Assembly: GCF_023229105.1 (NCBI RefSeq)
Contig: NZ_JALNZY010000102.1
Span: forward strand, 1-6,051
Direction: 5' to 3'
Origin: Sulfurimonas sp.
GTDB lineage: Bacteria > Campylobacterota > Campylobacteria > Campylobacterales > Sulfurimonadaceae
DNA: 6,051 nucleotides
Under the pieces are notes generated by a model. The model was given only the letters and a program-made list of their open reading frames with translations, was not told the DNA's origin and made no database searches. Below are positions 1 through 6,051 of the stretch, one piece after another. How positions within the stretch are numbered: position 1 is the stretch's first letter; each line of letters starts with the position of its first letter. A program made the position numbers and the translations under genes.

Positions 1-492
1 GGATTCACTCCCTTAGAGGGGCTTATCATGGGAAGTAGATGCGGGGATTTGGATCCTGCAATCTTGCTTTATCTTCAAAGAGAGCTGGGGCTTAGTACAG
101 ATGAAATCGATGACCTTCTTAACAAACAATCAGGGCTTTTGGGAATTTGCGGCGAAAAAGATGTAAGAGAGATAAAAAAAAGAGATGATGCGCTTGCACA
201 CTTGGCGTTAGAGATGATGGTGCGAAGAGTTAAAAAATACATAGGCTCCTACATAGCTCTTTTAGGAGGGGTTGATGCGTTAGTTTTTACCGCAGGGATA
301 GGTGAACGCTCCTCATCTCTTAGGGCAGGGATTTTACAAAAGCTGGAACTCTTTGGGATTGCTATAGATAAAGAAGCAAACGAACAAGATGCTATGCTTA
401 TCTCAAGTGCTTCAAGTAAGATAAAAGTGTTTGTTATAAAAACGGACGAAGAGCTTGAAATGGCAAGAGAGTGTGCAGAGCTTTTACGATAA
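1..492 (+). CDS. ackA: Acetate kinase, C-terminal part (5' end outside window)
   Basis: Acetate kinase interconverts acetate plus ATP and acetyl-phosphate plus ADP in the cytoplasm, usually working with phosphotransacetylase (Pta). The reading frame is open from base 1 and encodes 163 residues. The methionine at base 28 lies inside the conserved motif TPLEGLIMGSRCGDLDPAI, so it is not the start; about 60% of the usual ~400-residue protein lies to the left. The Arg of GSRCGD matches the active-site arginine of the family (MGTRSGD in E. coli). The second ATPase-fold signature appears as VFTAGIGERSS (bases 283-315), where most homologues read GIGEN. The C-terminal KTDEELEMARE matches the family's TNEEL segment, which supplies an acidic metal-binding residue. 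The gene ends in TAA 50 bases before the next gene. In many bacteria pta lies directly upstream, but that cannot be seen here. The family assignment is secure. Confidence 0.96.
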   Translation, partial: GFTPLEGLIMGSRCGDLDPAILLYLQRELGLSTDEIDDLLNKQSGLLGICGEKDVREIKKRDDALAHLALEMMVRRVKKYIGSYIALLGGVDALVFTAGIGERSSSLRAGILQKLELFGIAIDKEANEQDAMLISSASSKIKVFVIKTDEELEMARECAELLR

Positions 493-506
493 CACTGTTT
501 TATCTA

Positions 507-515
507 TGTTATACT
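507..515 (+). promoter_or_regulatory. Candidate extended -10 promoter for the downstream operon
   Basis: In the gap after ackA, TG at 507-508, one base, then TATACT at 510-515 forms a TGnTATACT extended -10 element. It differs from the consensus TATAAT at one position. There is no convincing -35 hexamer at 16-18 bases upstream, only T-rich sequence. That fits known sigma-70-type promoters of Campylobacterota, which rely on the extended -10. The predicted transcript would start near 521-524, giving a leader of about 20 bases before the lipoprotein start at 543. It would drive the lipoprotein and probably the genes behind it. No hairpin-plus-T-run terminator for ackA is visible in the gap, so read-through from ackA is also possible. 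Confidence 0.5.
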
Positions 516-530
516 TTGGTTATATAAAAA

Positions 531-535
531 AAGGA
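531..535 (+). promoter_or_regulatory. Ribosome binding site of the lipoprotein gene
   Basis: AAGGA lies 7 bases before the ATG at 543, a normal Shine-Dalgarno spacing. It supports that start, which also gives a complete lipoprotein signal peptide. Confidence 0.7.
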
Positions 536-542
536 TTTACAA

Positions 543-1121
543 ATGAAAATAAAACAGATTTTGCTTTTTGCAATTTTACTTATTTTTGTCTCGGGATGTG
601 TTGCTAAAAAGAGAGTTTTAAACATACAAAATGAAAATCTCTGCTCCACTGCAGTTGCTACGCTTTATCTAAACAAGCTTGAGATTAAAAATAGTGCCGA
701 CTCCTTCAATATACCAGAAGATAAGATTAAAGCCGCACTTGCAGATTCGCTCAAGGAGACAAACTGCTTTAGAGTCTCTATACAGGAGAGAGATGAGGAG
801 TCGCTAAATGTCGAAGACGAGTATCTGCTTGATATAAAAGCGACGCTGTTTCAGGAAAAAGAGACCTCTAAGAAAAACATCTTTAAAAAAGAGCAAAAAG
901 AGTTTCTCTCTTTGACACTCGCTCTTTATGCGTATAACAAAAGCAAAAACGTTAGCGCAAAAACAACAAGTGAACTTTTGGCAAACAAATCCAAGATTTT
1001 AGGCTTAACCATACAAGACGAACAAGAGCGTGACAGAAAAACAGTTCTTACAAATGCAACAAAACAAGTCTCTATTTTATTAAAGGATGGTTTTGACAAG
1101 CTCCAAGATAGCCGACACTAG
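543..1121 (+). CDS. Small lipoprotein of unknown function
   Basis: The 192-residue product begins with a classic lipoprotein signal: MKIK, a hydrophobic stretch at residues 6-16, and the lipobox VSGC with the lipidated Cys at position 19. Residue 20 is Val rather than Asp, so by the E. coli sorting rule it would go to the outer membrane facing the periplasm. The mature part (20-192) is Lys/Glu-rich, has no further membrane segment and carries two more cysteines (34 and 75) that could form a disulfide. The region around residues 61-84 (KIKAALADSLKETNCFRV followed by an ERD) resembles in style the helix and strand of CsgG/LpoB-type lipoproteins, in which a terminal-helix 'AL..S..F.V.ER' pattern recurs. 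That is only a hint. I do not recognise a named family. It is the first gene behind the promoter candidate and is followed 15 bases later by the aldo/keto reductase. Confidence 0.88.
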   Translation: MKIKQILLFAILLIFVSGCVAKKRVLNIQNENLCSTAVATLYLNKLEIKNSADSFNIPEDKIKAALADSLKETNCFRVSIQERDEESLNVEDEYLLDIKATLFQEKETSKKNIFKKEQKEFLSLTLALYAYNKSKNVSAKTTSELLANKSKILGLTIQDEQERDRKTVLTNATKQVSILLKDGFDKLQDSRH

Positions 1122-1124
1122 CAC

Positions 1125-1130
1125 AAGGAG
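1125..1130 (+). promoter_or_regulatory. Ribosome binding site of the aldo/keto reductase gene
   Basis: AAGGAG, six bases before the ATG at 1137, is the best Shine-Dalgarno in the window. It fixes the reductase start. It begins only three bases after the lipoprotein stop codon, which is consistent with a shared transcript. Confidence 0.75.
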
Positions 1131-1136
1131 ATAGCA

Positions 1137-2156
1137 ATGACATACAGATATATAGGCAAAACAGGGCTTAGAGTCTCTCCCATTTGCATGGGGACTATGA
1201 CATTTGGCACTCAGACAACGAACGAAAAAGAGGCTTTTGCTATTATGGACAAAGCTTACGAGGCGGGTGTAAATTTTTATGACACGGCAGAGTTATATCC
1301 GGTTCCTCCAACTGCAGAGTTAAGCGGAGTAACGGAAGAGATAGTCGGAAGATGGCTCAAAACCAAACCAAGAGATAGCATCATATTGGCTACAAAAGTA
1401 GCAGGTGCAGCTTCGGGATGGTATGTTCCACCCATTCGTCATGGCTTAACTGCATGTGATAGTTTTCATATCCAAAGAGCCGTAGAGGGGAGTCTTAAGA
1501 GACTCAGAACCGACTATATTGACCTCTACCAAATGCATTGGCCAGATACCGTTGTTCCCATAGAAGAGAGCCTCAAAGCGTTTGATAAACTTGTACAAAG
1601 CGGAAAAGTGCGCTACATAGGCACATCTAACGACAGCGCATATAAAACGACAAAAGCGCTTATGACCTCCGAGGCAAAAGGTTATGCGAGATTTGAATCT
1701 ATCCAAAACAACTTCTCACTTCTCAACAGACGTTTTTTAGATGAACTCGCTGTTGTTGCAAATAAGGAGCAAATCTCCCTTCTAGCTTACTCTCCCTTAG
1801 CAGGCGGTGTTCTTAGTGGCAAATATAATCAAGCATCAAATGCAGATGGGCGTTTTAGCGATTATGTCAAATCTTCACATCAGCGTCAACGTCTTATGGC
1901 ACAGAGATTTATAAATGACAAAACACTAGCCTCAACGCAAAAATATCTCAAAATAGCGCATGATTATGAGATTGACCCGGTAACACTTGCCATTGCATGG
2001 TCAAAACAGTTTGACTTTGTCGCCTCCACTATCATCGGTGCCTCACATGCAGCGCAGCTTGATGCATCTTTGGCGGCGATGGAGCTAAAGCTTAGCGAGG
2101 AGATACTAAAAGCTTGTGACGCGGTGCATCAAGAGATTCTCTACCCGATGGGTTAA
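1137..2156 (+). CDS. Aldo/keto reductase, Tas-like
   Basis: This is a 339-residue NADPH-type aldo/keto reductase with a TIM-barrel fold, expected in the cytoplasm and reducing a carbonyl substrate that the sequence does not reveal. The N-terminus (TGLRVSPICMGTMTFG) is typical. The catalytic tetrad is complete: Asp49 and Tyr54 in YDTAELYPVPP, Lys87 in LATKVAG, and His134 in LYQMHWPD. The phrases AELYPVPP, QNNFSLLNR, AYSPLAGGVLSGKY and the ending AVHQEILYP closely follow E. coli Tas, whose true role is poorly known (it was found as a suppressor of tyrosine auxotrophy). Length equals the family norm (Tas is 346). The start is set by AAGGAG at 1125-1130. The stop TAA is followed almost at once by the MFS gene. 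Its link to the pyruvate genes downstream is unclear; the family is sure, the substrate is not. Confidence 0.94.
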   Translation: MTYRYIGKTGLRVSPICMGTMTFGTQTTNEKEAFAIMDKAYEAGVNFYDTAELYPVPPTAELSGVTEEIVGRWLKTKPRDSIILATKVAGAASGWYVPPIRHGLTACDSFHIQRAVEGSLKRLRTDYIDLYQMHWPDTVVPIEESLKAFDKLVQSGKVRYIGTSNDSAYKTTKALMTSEAKGYARFESIQNNFSLLNRRFLDELAVVANKEQISLLAYSPLAGGVLSGKYNQASNADGRFSDYVKSSHQRQRLMAQRFINDKTLASTQKYLKIAHDYEIDPVTLAIAWSKQFDFVASTIIGASHAAQLDASLAAMELKLSEEILKACDAVHQEILYPMG

Positions 2157-2163
2157 TGGCAGT

Positions 2164-3393
2164 ATGCAAACAAAAAACACATTCTCAATAGTTCCAATAT
2201 CTTCACTCTTTATCGCAATAGGATTTTTGGCTATTGGCTATGGGATGATTTTGACTTTTATCGGGGTTTATCTCAAGGAGATGGGTTCGAGCAATATTAC
2301 AATCGGACTTATAAATGCGACATTTTTTCTAGGAGCCATCGGCGCTTCCATCTTTAGCCAAAAGATTATTGCAACAGTCGGGCATATAAGAAGTTTTGCT
2401 ACGTTTGCCTCTATTATGATTATAGGATTTTTGGGGCATAGTCTCTACTTTAACGAGGTGTTTTGGGCTATTTTAAGACTACTCTCAGGCTTTGCTTATT
2501 ATGGGTTGCTCATTATTTTAGAGAGTTGGCTCAATGAAAAAAGTTCTAAAACCCATAGAAGCAAAATTCTTGCCATTTACACCATCATCTTCTATCTTGC
2601 AACAGCAATCGGACAGCTGCTTTTAAATATAGGCGATACAAGCGGTCATGTCTTTTTCATCATCGGCTCTATTTTAGTTCTTTTTTCTATTATTTTTATC
2701 TCCATGACGAAGATAAAAGAGCCTATTTTAGAGCCTTTTGAGAGATACAGCCTTCCTAAAATATTTAGCATTGCTCCACTAGCGCTTGCGAGCAGTTTTA
2801 TAGGAGGTTTTTTTGTCGGCGGTTTTTTTACCATGATGCCGGTCTTTATTGTAGAAAATTTTGACTCAATCCACATAGTCTCTCTTTTTATGACTATTAC
2901 AATTATCGGCGCTCTACTCTCTCAGTGGCCCATAGGCATATTCTCAGACAAACTCGGAAGAAGAAAGATGATAGCCTTTAGCAGTTTTTTTATTGCATTT
3001 ATTTCTGCTTGTTTTCTCCTATCTTCTTATGATAAATACTACTTTTACCTGCTTGGAGCGCTTCTTGGAGTCGGGATATTTTCTCTTTATCCTCTGGCAA
3101 TGGCAAGAGCAAATGATGTCGTTGATGAGAACAAAAACATTTTAGAGATAAGTAGAACACTACTCTTTGCTTACGGGTTAGGCTCCTTTGCGGCTCCTTT
3201 GTTTATCGGGGTAGGATCCTACTTCTTTGAGAACTTTATCTTCTTCTCTTTTTTCATACTAAGTCTTTTTCTGGGCTTCTACGCGCTCTCAAAGGAGAAA
3301 ATTCCTGATAAAGATATGAGTATTTTTGTAAACATGCCCAGTGTCTCTGGGGCTATATCCCCAAATCTCGACCCCAGACAAGATGGAGCATAA
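2164..3393 (+). CDS. MFS transporter, YcaD-like
   Basis: This 409-residue inner-membrane protein has about twelve hydrophobic helices and belongs to the major facilitator superfamily. Landmarks shared with E. coli YcaD are LESWLNE followed by a basic loop and a helix ending in ATAIGQLLL; LSQWPIGIFSDKLGRR, with the loop motif Asp262-Lys-Leu-Gly-Arg-Arg267; and GIFSLYPLAMARAND. The loop motif sits in the second half, while the first-half equivalent (SQKIIATVGHIRSF) is degenerate. YcaD-type carriers have no firmly known substrate, so none is assigned. I chose ATG 2164, which starts just before the first helix and lies 7 bases after the reductase stop. An in-frame GTG at 2116 would add 16 polar residues read inside the reductase gene and is less likely. 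Residues 377-409 form a non-membrane C-terminal tail with no evident match to the family. That stretch of DNA also carries the hairpins before pyk. Confidence 0.9.
   Translation: MQTKNTFSIVPISSLFIAIGFLAIGYGMILTFIGVYLKEMGSSNITIGLINATFFLGAIGASIFSQKIIATVGHIRSFATFASIMIIGFLGHSLYFNEVFWAILRLLSGFAYYGLLIILESWLNEKSSKTHRSKILAIYTIIFYLATAIGQLLLNIGDTSGHVFFIIGSILVLFSIIFISMTKIKEPILEPFERYSLPKIFSIAPLALASSFIGGFFVGGFFTMMPVFIVENFDSIHIVSLFMTITIIGALLSQWPIGIFSDKLGRRKMIAFSSFFIAFISACFLLSSYDKYYFYLLGALLGVGIFSLYPLAMARANDVVDENKNILEISRTLLFAYGLGSFAAPLFIGVGSYFFENFIFFSFFILSLFLGFYALSKEKIPDKDMSIFVNMPSVSGAISPNLDPRQDGA
2803..2832 (+). repeat. Two tandem 15-bp units with seven-T runs
   Basis: Units 2803-2817 and 2818-2832 each contain GG, any base, GG and then seven T (runs at 2808-2814 and 2823-2829). 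They encode GGFFV and GGFFT in the middle of the transporter, at the probable seventh helix. The copies differ at three or fewer positions outside the codon-constrained part. Homopolymer runs of this length can slip, but the glycine-phenylalanine helix explains much of the pattern. Confidence 0.6.
3336..3378 (+). promoter_or_regulatory. Overlapping alternative hairpins before pyk
   Basis: Three stems compete for one G-run at 3348-3352. Stem A pairs CCCAG (3337-3341) with CTGGG (3347-3351) across a 5-base loop. Stem B pairs TGGGG (3348-3352) with CCCCA (3359-3363) across 6 bases. Stem C pairs TCTGGGG (3346-3352) with CCCCAGA (3372-3378) across 19 bases. All pairings are perfect Watson-Crick. 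The set lies inside the last codons of the MFS gene and ends 6 bases before the pyk ribosome site at 3385-3388. No T-run follows, so it is not an ordinary terminator. A role in pyk translation or RNA processing is inference only. Confidence 0.4.
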
Positions 3394-3396
3394 GTC

Positions 3397-4866
3397 ATGA
3401 AAAAAAGAACAAAAATTGTAGCCACGGTCGGTCCTGCCAGTGATAGCGTAGAGAAACTAGAGGAGCTTGTAAGAGCAGGTGTAAATGTTTTTAGACTCAA
3501 TTTTTCCCATGGAGATTATGAGTACCACTCGACCGTGCTCTCTCGCATAAGAGAGGTAATGAAAAAAACAGGTTTGATTGTCGGGGTGCTTCAAGATATA
3601 AGCGGTCCAAAAATTCGTATTGGCGAACTTGAGAGCAGTTTTGAGCTAAGAAGCGGGGATATTTTGGAGTTTGTCAAGAAGAAGATACTCGGGCATAAAG
3701 TAGATGATACTCACTACAGGTTGACGCTCAACCAAAAAGAGATTTTAAAAAAGTTAAATATTGGTCAGTTTATATATCTTTATGACGGCATCATCCGTGC
3801 AAAAGTAACAAGCATCAGCGATGACTCTGTTTTTGCAACTATAGAAAATGACGGTATTTTAAGTAGTAAAAAAGGTGTGAATTTTCCAAACACCCATATC
3901 GATATTGAAGTTTTGACAAAAAAAGACAAGCGTGATATAGAGTGGGGAGTGACTAACGGCGTTGATTTTATGGCTATCTCTTTTGTTCAAAATACCCAAG
4001 ATATGCTTAGTGCAAGAGAGATAGTGCATAAACACGGCGGCACCCAGATGCTTATTGCAAAAATAGAAAAATTTGATGCCCTCAAAAATATTGATGCTAT
4101 CATAGATGCTAGTGATGGTATTATGGTTGCGCGTGGGGATTTAGGAATAGAGGTACCGTTTTACGAGGTTCCAAATATACAAAAAATGCTTATTAAAAAA
4201 GCAAACAAAGCATCAAAACCCGTTATTACCGCAACTCAGATGCTCCTCTCCATGACAAAAAGCCAAAGAGCCACAAGAGCGGAGATAAGCGATATCGCCA
4301 ATGCCGTTTTAGATGGAACTGATGCGGTGATGCTCTCAGAGGAGAGCGCTATTGGGGATTATCCGGTATTGGCAGTAAAGACAATGTTTGAGACTATAAG
4401 AGAGGCTGAAAAGGAGTATCCGTATAATAGATTTTACGAAGACTCGTATGAAGATACCACAAATGCCATAGTCGAGTCCGCGGTTAGACTCTCAAGAGAT
4501 TTGAATGCAGAAGGGATTTTATCTCTTACAAACTCTGGCAACTCTGCTAGAAAATTGGCAAAGTATCATCCGAACAAACCGATATATGCTATCACGCATG
4601 ATGACAAAGTAAGAAGACAACTTACCCTCTCCTGGGGCGTTGTTCCTGCTTTTAGCGTAAAGAGAGGTTCGCTTAGTCAAGCTCTTAAAGATACGATGAA
4701 CAAAGGAATGAGCAAGGGTGTTTTAGACAAAACAAAGAGATATATCCTAACAGCTGGAGGTCCGATGGGAGTAAGCGGTTCTACAAATCTAATACGTATT
4801 CTCAGCGAGGATGAGATGGAGTTTTACAAAAATCTAGGTACAAAATACAAAAAGGATGTTTTATGA
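3397..4866 (+). CDS. pyk: Pyruvate kinase
   Basis: Pyruvate kinase converts PEP and ADP to pyruvate and ATP, the last step of glycolysis, in the cytoplasm. The 489-residue protein is full length (E. coli PykF 470, PykA 480). The barrel domain opens with RTKIVATVGPAS and has Arg33, Asn35 and Ser37 in FRLNFSHGD, which bind substrate and monovalent cation. The lid (B) domain spans roughly 72-168. Catalytic Lys222 and metal ligand Glu224 are in IAKIEK; the second ligand Asp248 is in MVARGDLG; Thr280 is in PVITATQML. The C-terminal regulatory domain shows SGNSARKLAKYHP, LSWGVVPAF and the closing TAGGPMGVSGSTN. All key residues are present, so it should be active. The ATG at 3397 has GGAG at 3385-3388, placed inside the end of the MFS gene, three bases separate the two genes, and its own stop overlaps the ppsA start. 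Which allosteric effector it uses cannot be read here. Confidence 0.98.
   Translation: MKKRTKIVATVGPASDSVEKLEELVRAGVNVFRLNFSHGDYEYHSTVLSRIREVMKKTGLIVGVLQDISGPKIRIGELESSFELRSGDILEFVKKKILGHKVDDTHYRLTLNQKEILKKLNIGQFIYLYDGIIRAKVTSISDDSVFATIENDGILSSKKGVNFPNTHIDIEVLTKKDKRDIEWGVTNGVDFMAISFVQNTQDMLSAREIVHKHGGTQMLIAKIEKFDALKNIDAIIDASDGIMVARGDLGIEVPFYEVPNIQKMLIKKANKASKPVITATQMLLSMTKSQRATRAEISDIANAVLDGTDAVMLSEESAIGDYPVLAVKTMFETIREAEKEYPYNRFYEDSYEDTTNAIVESAVRLSRDLNAEGILSLTNSGNSARKLAKYHPNKPIYAITHDDKVRRQLTLSWGVVPAFSVKRGSLSQALKDTMNKGMSKGVLDKTKRYILTAGGPMGVSGSTNLIRILSEDEMEFYKNLGTKYKKDVL
4852..4856 (+). promoter_or_regulatory. Ribosome binding site of ppsA, inside pyk
   Basis: AAGGA lies six bases before the ATG at 4863, within the last codons of pyk. 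Together with the ATGA overlap it means ppsA can be translated both by fresh initiation and by ribosomes finishing pyk. It supports 4863 as the ppsA start. Confidence 0.7.
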
Positions 4867-6051
4867 AATATATACGGTTTTTTAACGAATTAAATATAAA
4901 TGATGTTCCGATAGTCGGCGGCAAAAATGCTTCGCTTGGAGAGATGTACCAAAATCTTACCCCAAAGGGCGTTACTATTCCAAATGGATTTGCAACCACA
5001 AGTGATGCGTACTGGCTTCTTTTAAAAGAGAATGATATAAAAGAGAAAATAGCCTCTATCTTGGATGATTTGGATATACATGACACAAAGAATCTTCAAG
5101 AGCGTGGAGAAAAAGTTCGCTCTCTTATCTTAAACTCCCACCTTCCAAAAACTCTTATAGAGGAGCTTCTTAGCGCATACAAAACACTCTCGCAGGAGTA
5201 CAAAAAGGATACGGTTGATGTAGCTGTTCGCTCTTCGGCAACGGCGGAAGATCTCCCTGATGCCTCTTTTGCAGGACAGCAGGAGACTTTTTTAAATGTA
5301 AGCAGCGAGAAGGAGCTGCTAGACAGTGTTTTGAGATGTTTTGCTTCACTCTTTACCGACAGAGCCATCAGCTACCGCACAAGCCGCGGATACAGCCACT
5401 TCAAAGTTGCTCTATCGATAGGTGTGCAAAAAATGGTCAGAAGCGACACCTCCTCAAGCGGAATTATGTTCACGATTGACACGGAGAGCGGCTCAGAAAA
5501 CCTTATACTTATAAACTCAATCTGGGGATTGGGTGAAAATGTTGTTAGCGGGCGAGTAAATGCAGATGAGTTTTTTGTCTTTAAGCTCACACTAAAAAAG
5601 GGCAAAGAAGCAATACTTAAACGCTCTTTGGGAAGCAAAAAAGAGAAGATGCTCTATGATAAAAAATCACGCACAATAAATATAGCCACTTCAAAAGAGG
5701 AGCAAAACAGTTTCTCTATAAATGATGATGAGATTATGGAGCTTGCAAAACAGGCACTTATTATTGAAGAGCACTATGGGCGTGCTATGGATATTGAGTG
5801 GGCAAAAGATGCAGATAACTCAAAACTCTACATCGTTCAAGCAAGACCTGAGACTGTGCAAAGTAACCTTATGCAAAACATCTCTTTTAAGCGCTACTCC
5901 ATGAATATAAAAGGTGCAAAAGTTTTAACATCAGGACGAGCAGTCGGCGATAAAATCGGCTCGGGAAAAGTAACCATCATAAATGACACAACGGAGTTTG
6001 AGCGCTTTAACAGAGGCGATATTTTAGTTGCAGACTCTACCGATCCAGACT
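4863..6051 (+). CDS. ppsA: Phosphoenolpyruvate synthase, N-terminal half (3' end outside window)
   Basis: PEP synthase makes PEP from pyruvate, ATP and water, releasing AMP and phosphate; it is the entry to gluconeogenesis in the cytoplasm. 396 codons are present out of the usual ~790-800. The start ATG overlaps the pyk stop (ATGA at 4863-4866). The ATP-grasp (PPDK_N) domain covers about residues 15-335: GGKNASLGEM at 19-28, the nucleotide-binding AVRSSATAEDLPDASFAGQQ at 121-140, MDIEW at 309-313 and the closing QARPET at 326-331. The swivelling phosphohistidine domain then begins, and the window ends in GDILVADSTDPD, just where homologues read TDPDW. The catalytic His (in the later TCHAAI-type motif) and the PEP/pyruvate barrel lie beyond the edge, so completeness cannot be judged. 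PEP synthase is preferred over pyruvate phosphate dikinase because the N-terminus (FFNELNINDVPIVGGKN) and TDPD motif follow PpsA. No frameshift or stop interrupts the frame. Confidence 0.96.
   Translation, partial: MKYIRFFNELNINDVPIVGGKNASLGEMYQNLTPKGVTIPNGFATTSDAYWLLLKENDIKEKIASILDDLDIHDTKNLQERGEKVRSLILNSHLPKTLIEELLSAYKTLSQEYKKDTVDVAVRSSATAEDLPDASFAGQQETFLNVSSEKELLDSVLRCFASLFTDRAISYRTSRGYSHFKVALSIGVQKMVRSDTSSSGIMFTIDTESGSENLILINSIWGLGENVVSGRVNADEFFVFKLTLKKGKEAILKRSLGSKKEKMLYDKKSRTINIATSKEEQNSFSINDDEIMELAKQALIIEEHYGRAMDIEWAKDADNSKLYIVQARPETVQSNLMQNISFKRYSMNIKGAKVLTSGRAVGDKIGSGKVTIINDTTEFERFNRGDILVADSTDPD

Noticed and set aside
28..492. A short stand-alone protein starting at ATG 28
   Set aside because: The frame stays open and conserved upstream to base 1 (GFTPLEGLI), so this is the tail of acetate kinase cut by the window edge, not a truncated gene.
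1172..1196. Hairpin near the start of the reductase gene (AGTC, CCCAT, loop TTGC, ATGGG, GACT)
   Set aside because: It falls in codons for the conserved VSPICMGTM segment, so protein constraint is a sufficient explanation, and no regulatory context is visible.
1446..1706. Minus-strand open frame of 86 codons within the reductase gene
   Set aside because: It lies fully antisense to a conserved enzyme, has no ribosome site and its translation resembles no protein family.
3336..3378. Rho-independent terminator between the MFS gene and pyk
   Set aside because: Stems are present but no run of T follows, and the region is still coding, so a terminator is not supported.
4802..5638. Three minus-strand open frames across the end of pyk and ppsA
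   Set aside because: The plus-strand frame from 4863 encodes unmistakable PEP synthase motifs without interruption, so the antisense frames are by-products of its codon use.
5722..5904. Plus-strand 60-codon open frame within ppsA
   Set aside because: It is out of frame with PEP synthase, whose MDIEW and QARPET motifs are read across the same bases; its translation looks random.

Overview
The window is AT-rich, tightly packed and entirely plus-strand. Frequent AGA and ATA codons, Lys-rich proteins and near-zero intergenic spacing suggest a member of the Campylobacterota (Sulfurimonas or a relative). This is inferred from style and gene content; there is no rRNA or other taxonomic marker in the window. 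I see no mobile element, CRISPR array, tRNA or rRNA.

Layout: (1) 1-492 is the C-terminal part of acetate kinase (ackA), cut by the left edge. (2) A 50-bp gap carries a good extended -10 promoter candidate (507-515) and an AAGGA ribosome site. (3) 543-1121 is a small lipoprotein of unknown function. (4) 1137-2156 is a Tas-like aldo/keto reductase. (5) 2164-3393 is a YcaD-like MFS transporter, which starts only 7 bases after the reductase stop. (6) 3397-4866 is pyruvate kinase. (7) 4863 to the right edge is the N-terminal half of phosphoenolpyruvate synthase, overlapping pyruvate kinase by the four bases ATGA. Genes 3 to 7 look like one operon, probably served by the promoter just after ackA. 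There are no gaps over 300 bases without a gene.

Metabolically the region sits on the acetate/pyruvate/PEP node. Acetate kinase links acetate and acetyl-phosphate. Pyruvate kinase (PEP to pyruvate) and PEP synthase (pyruvate to PEP) run in opposite directions and are translationally coupled. The lipoprotein, the reductase and the transporter have no obvious link to that node.

Most of the window is ordinary housekeeping DNA, and I do not see a clearly new system. The items most worth checking are the overlapping pyk-ppsA pair, a set of mutually exclusive hairpins just before the pyk start, the unclear start of the MFS gene, and the unassigned lipoprotein.
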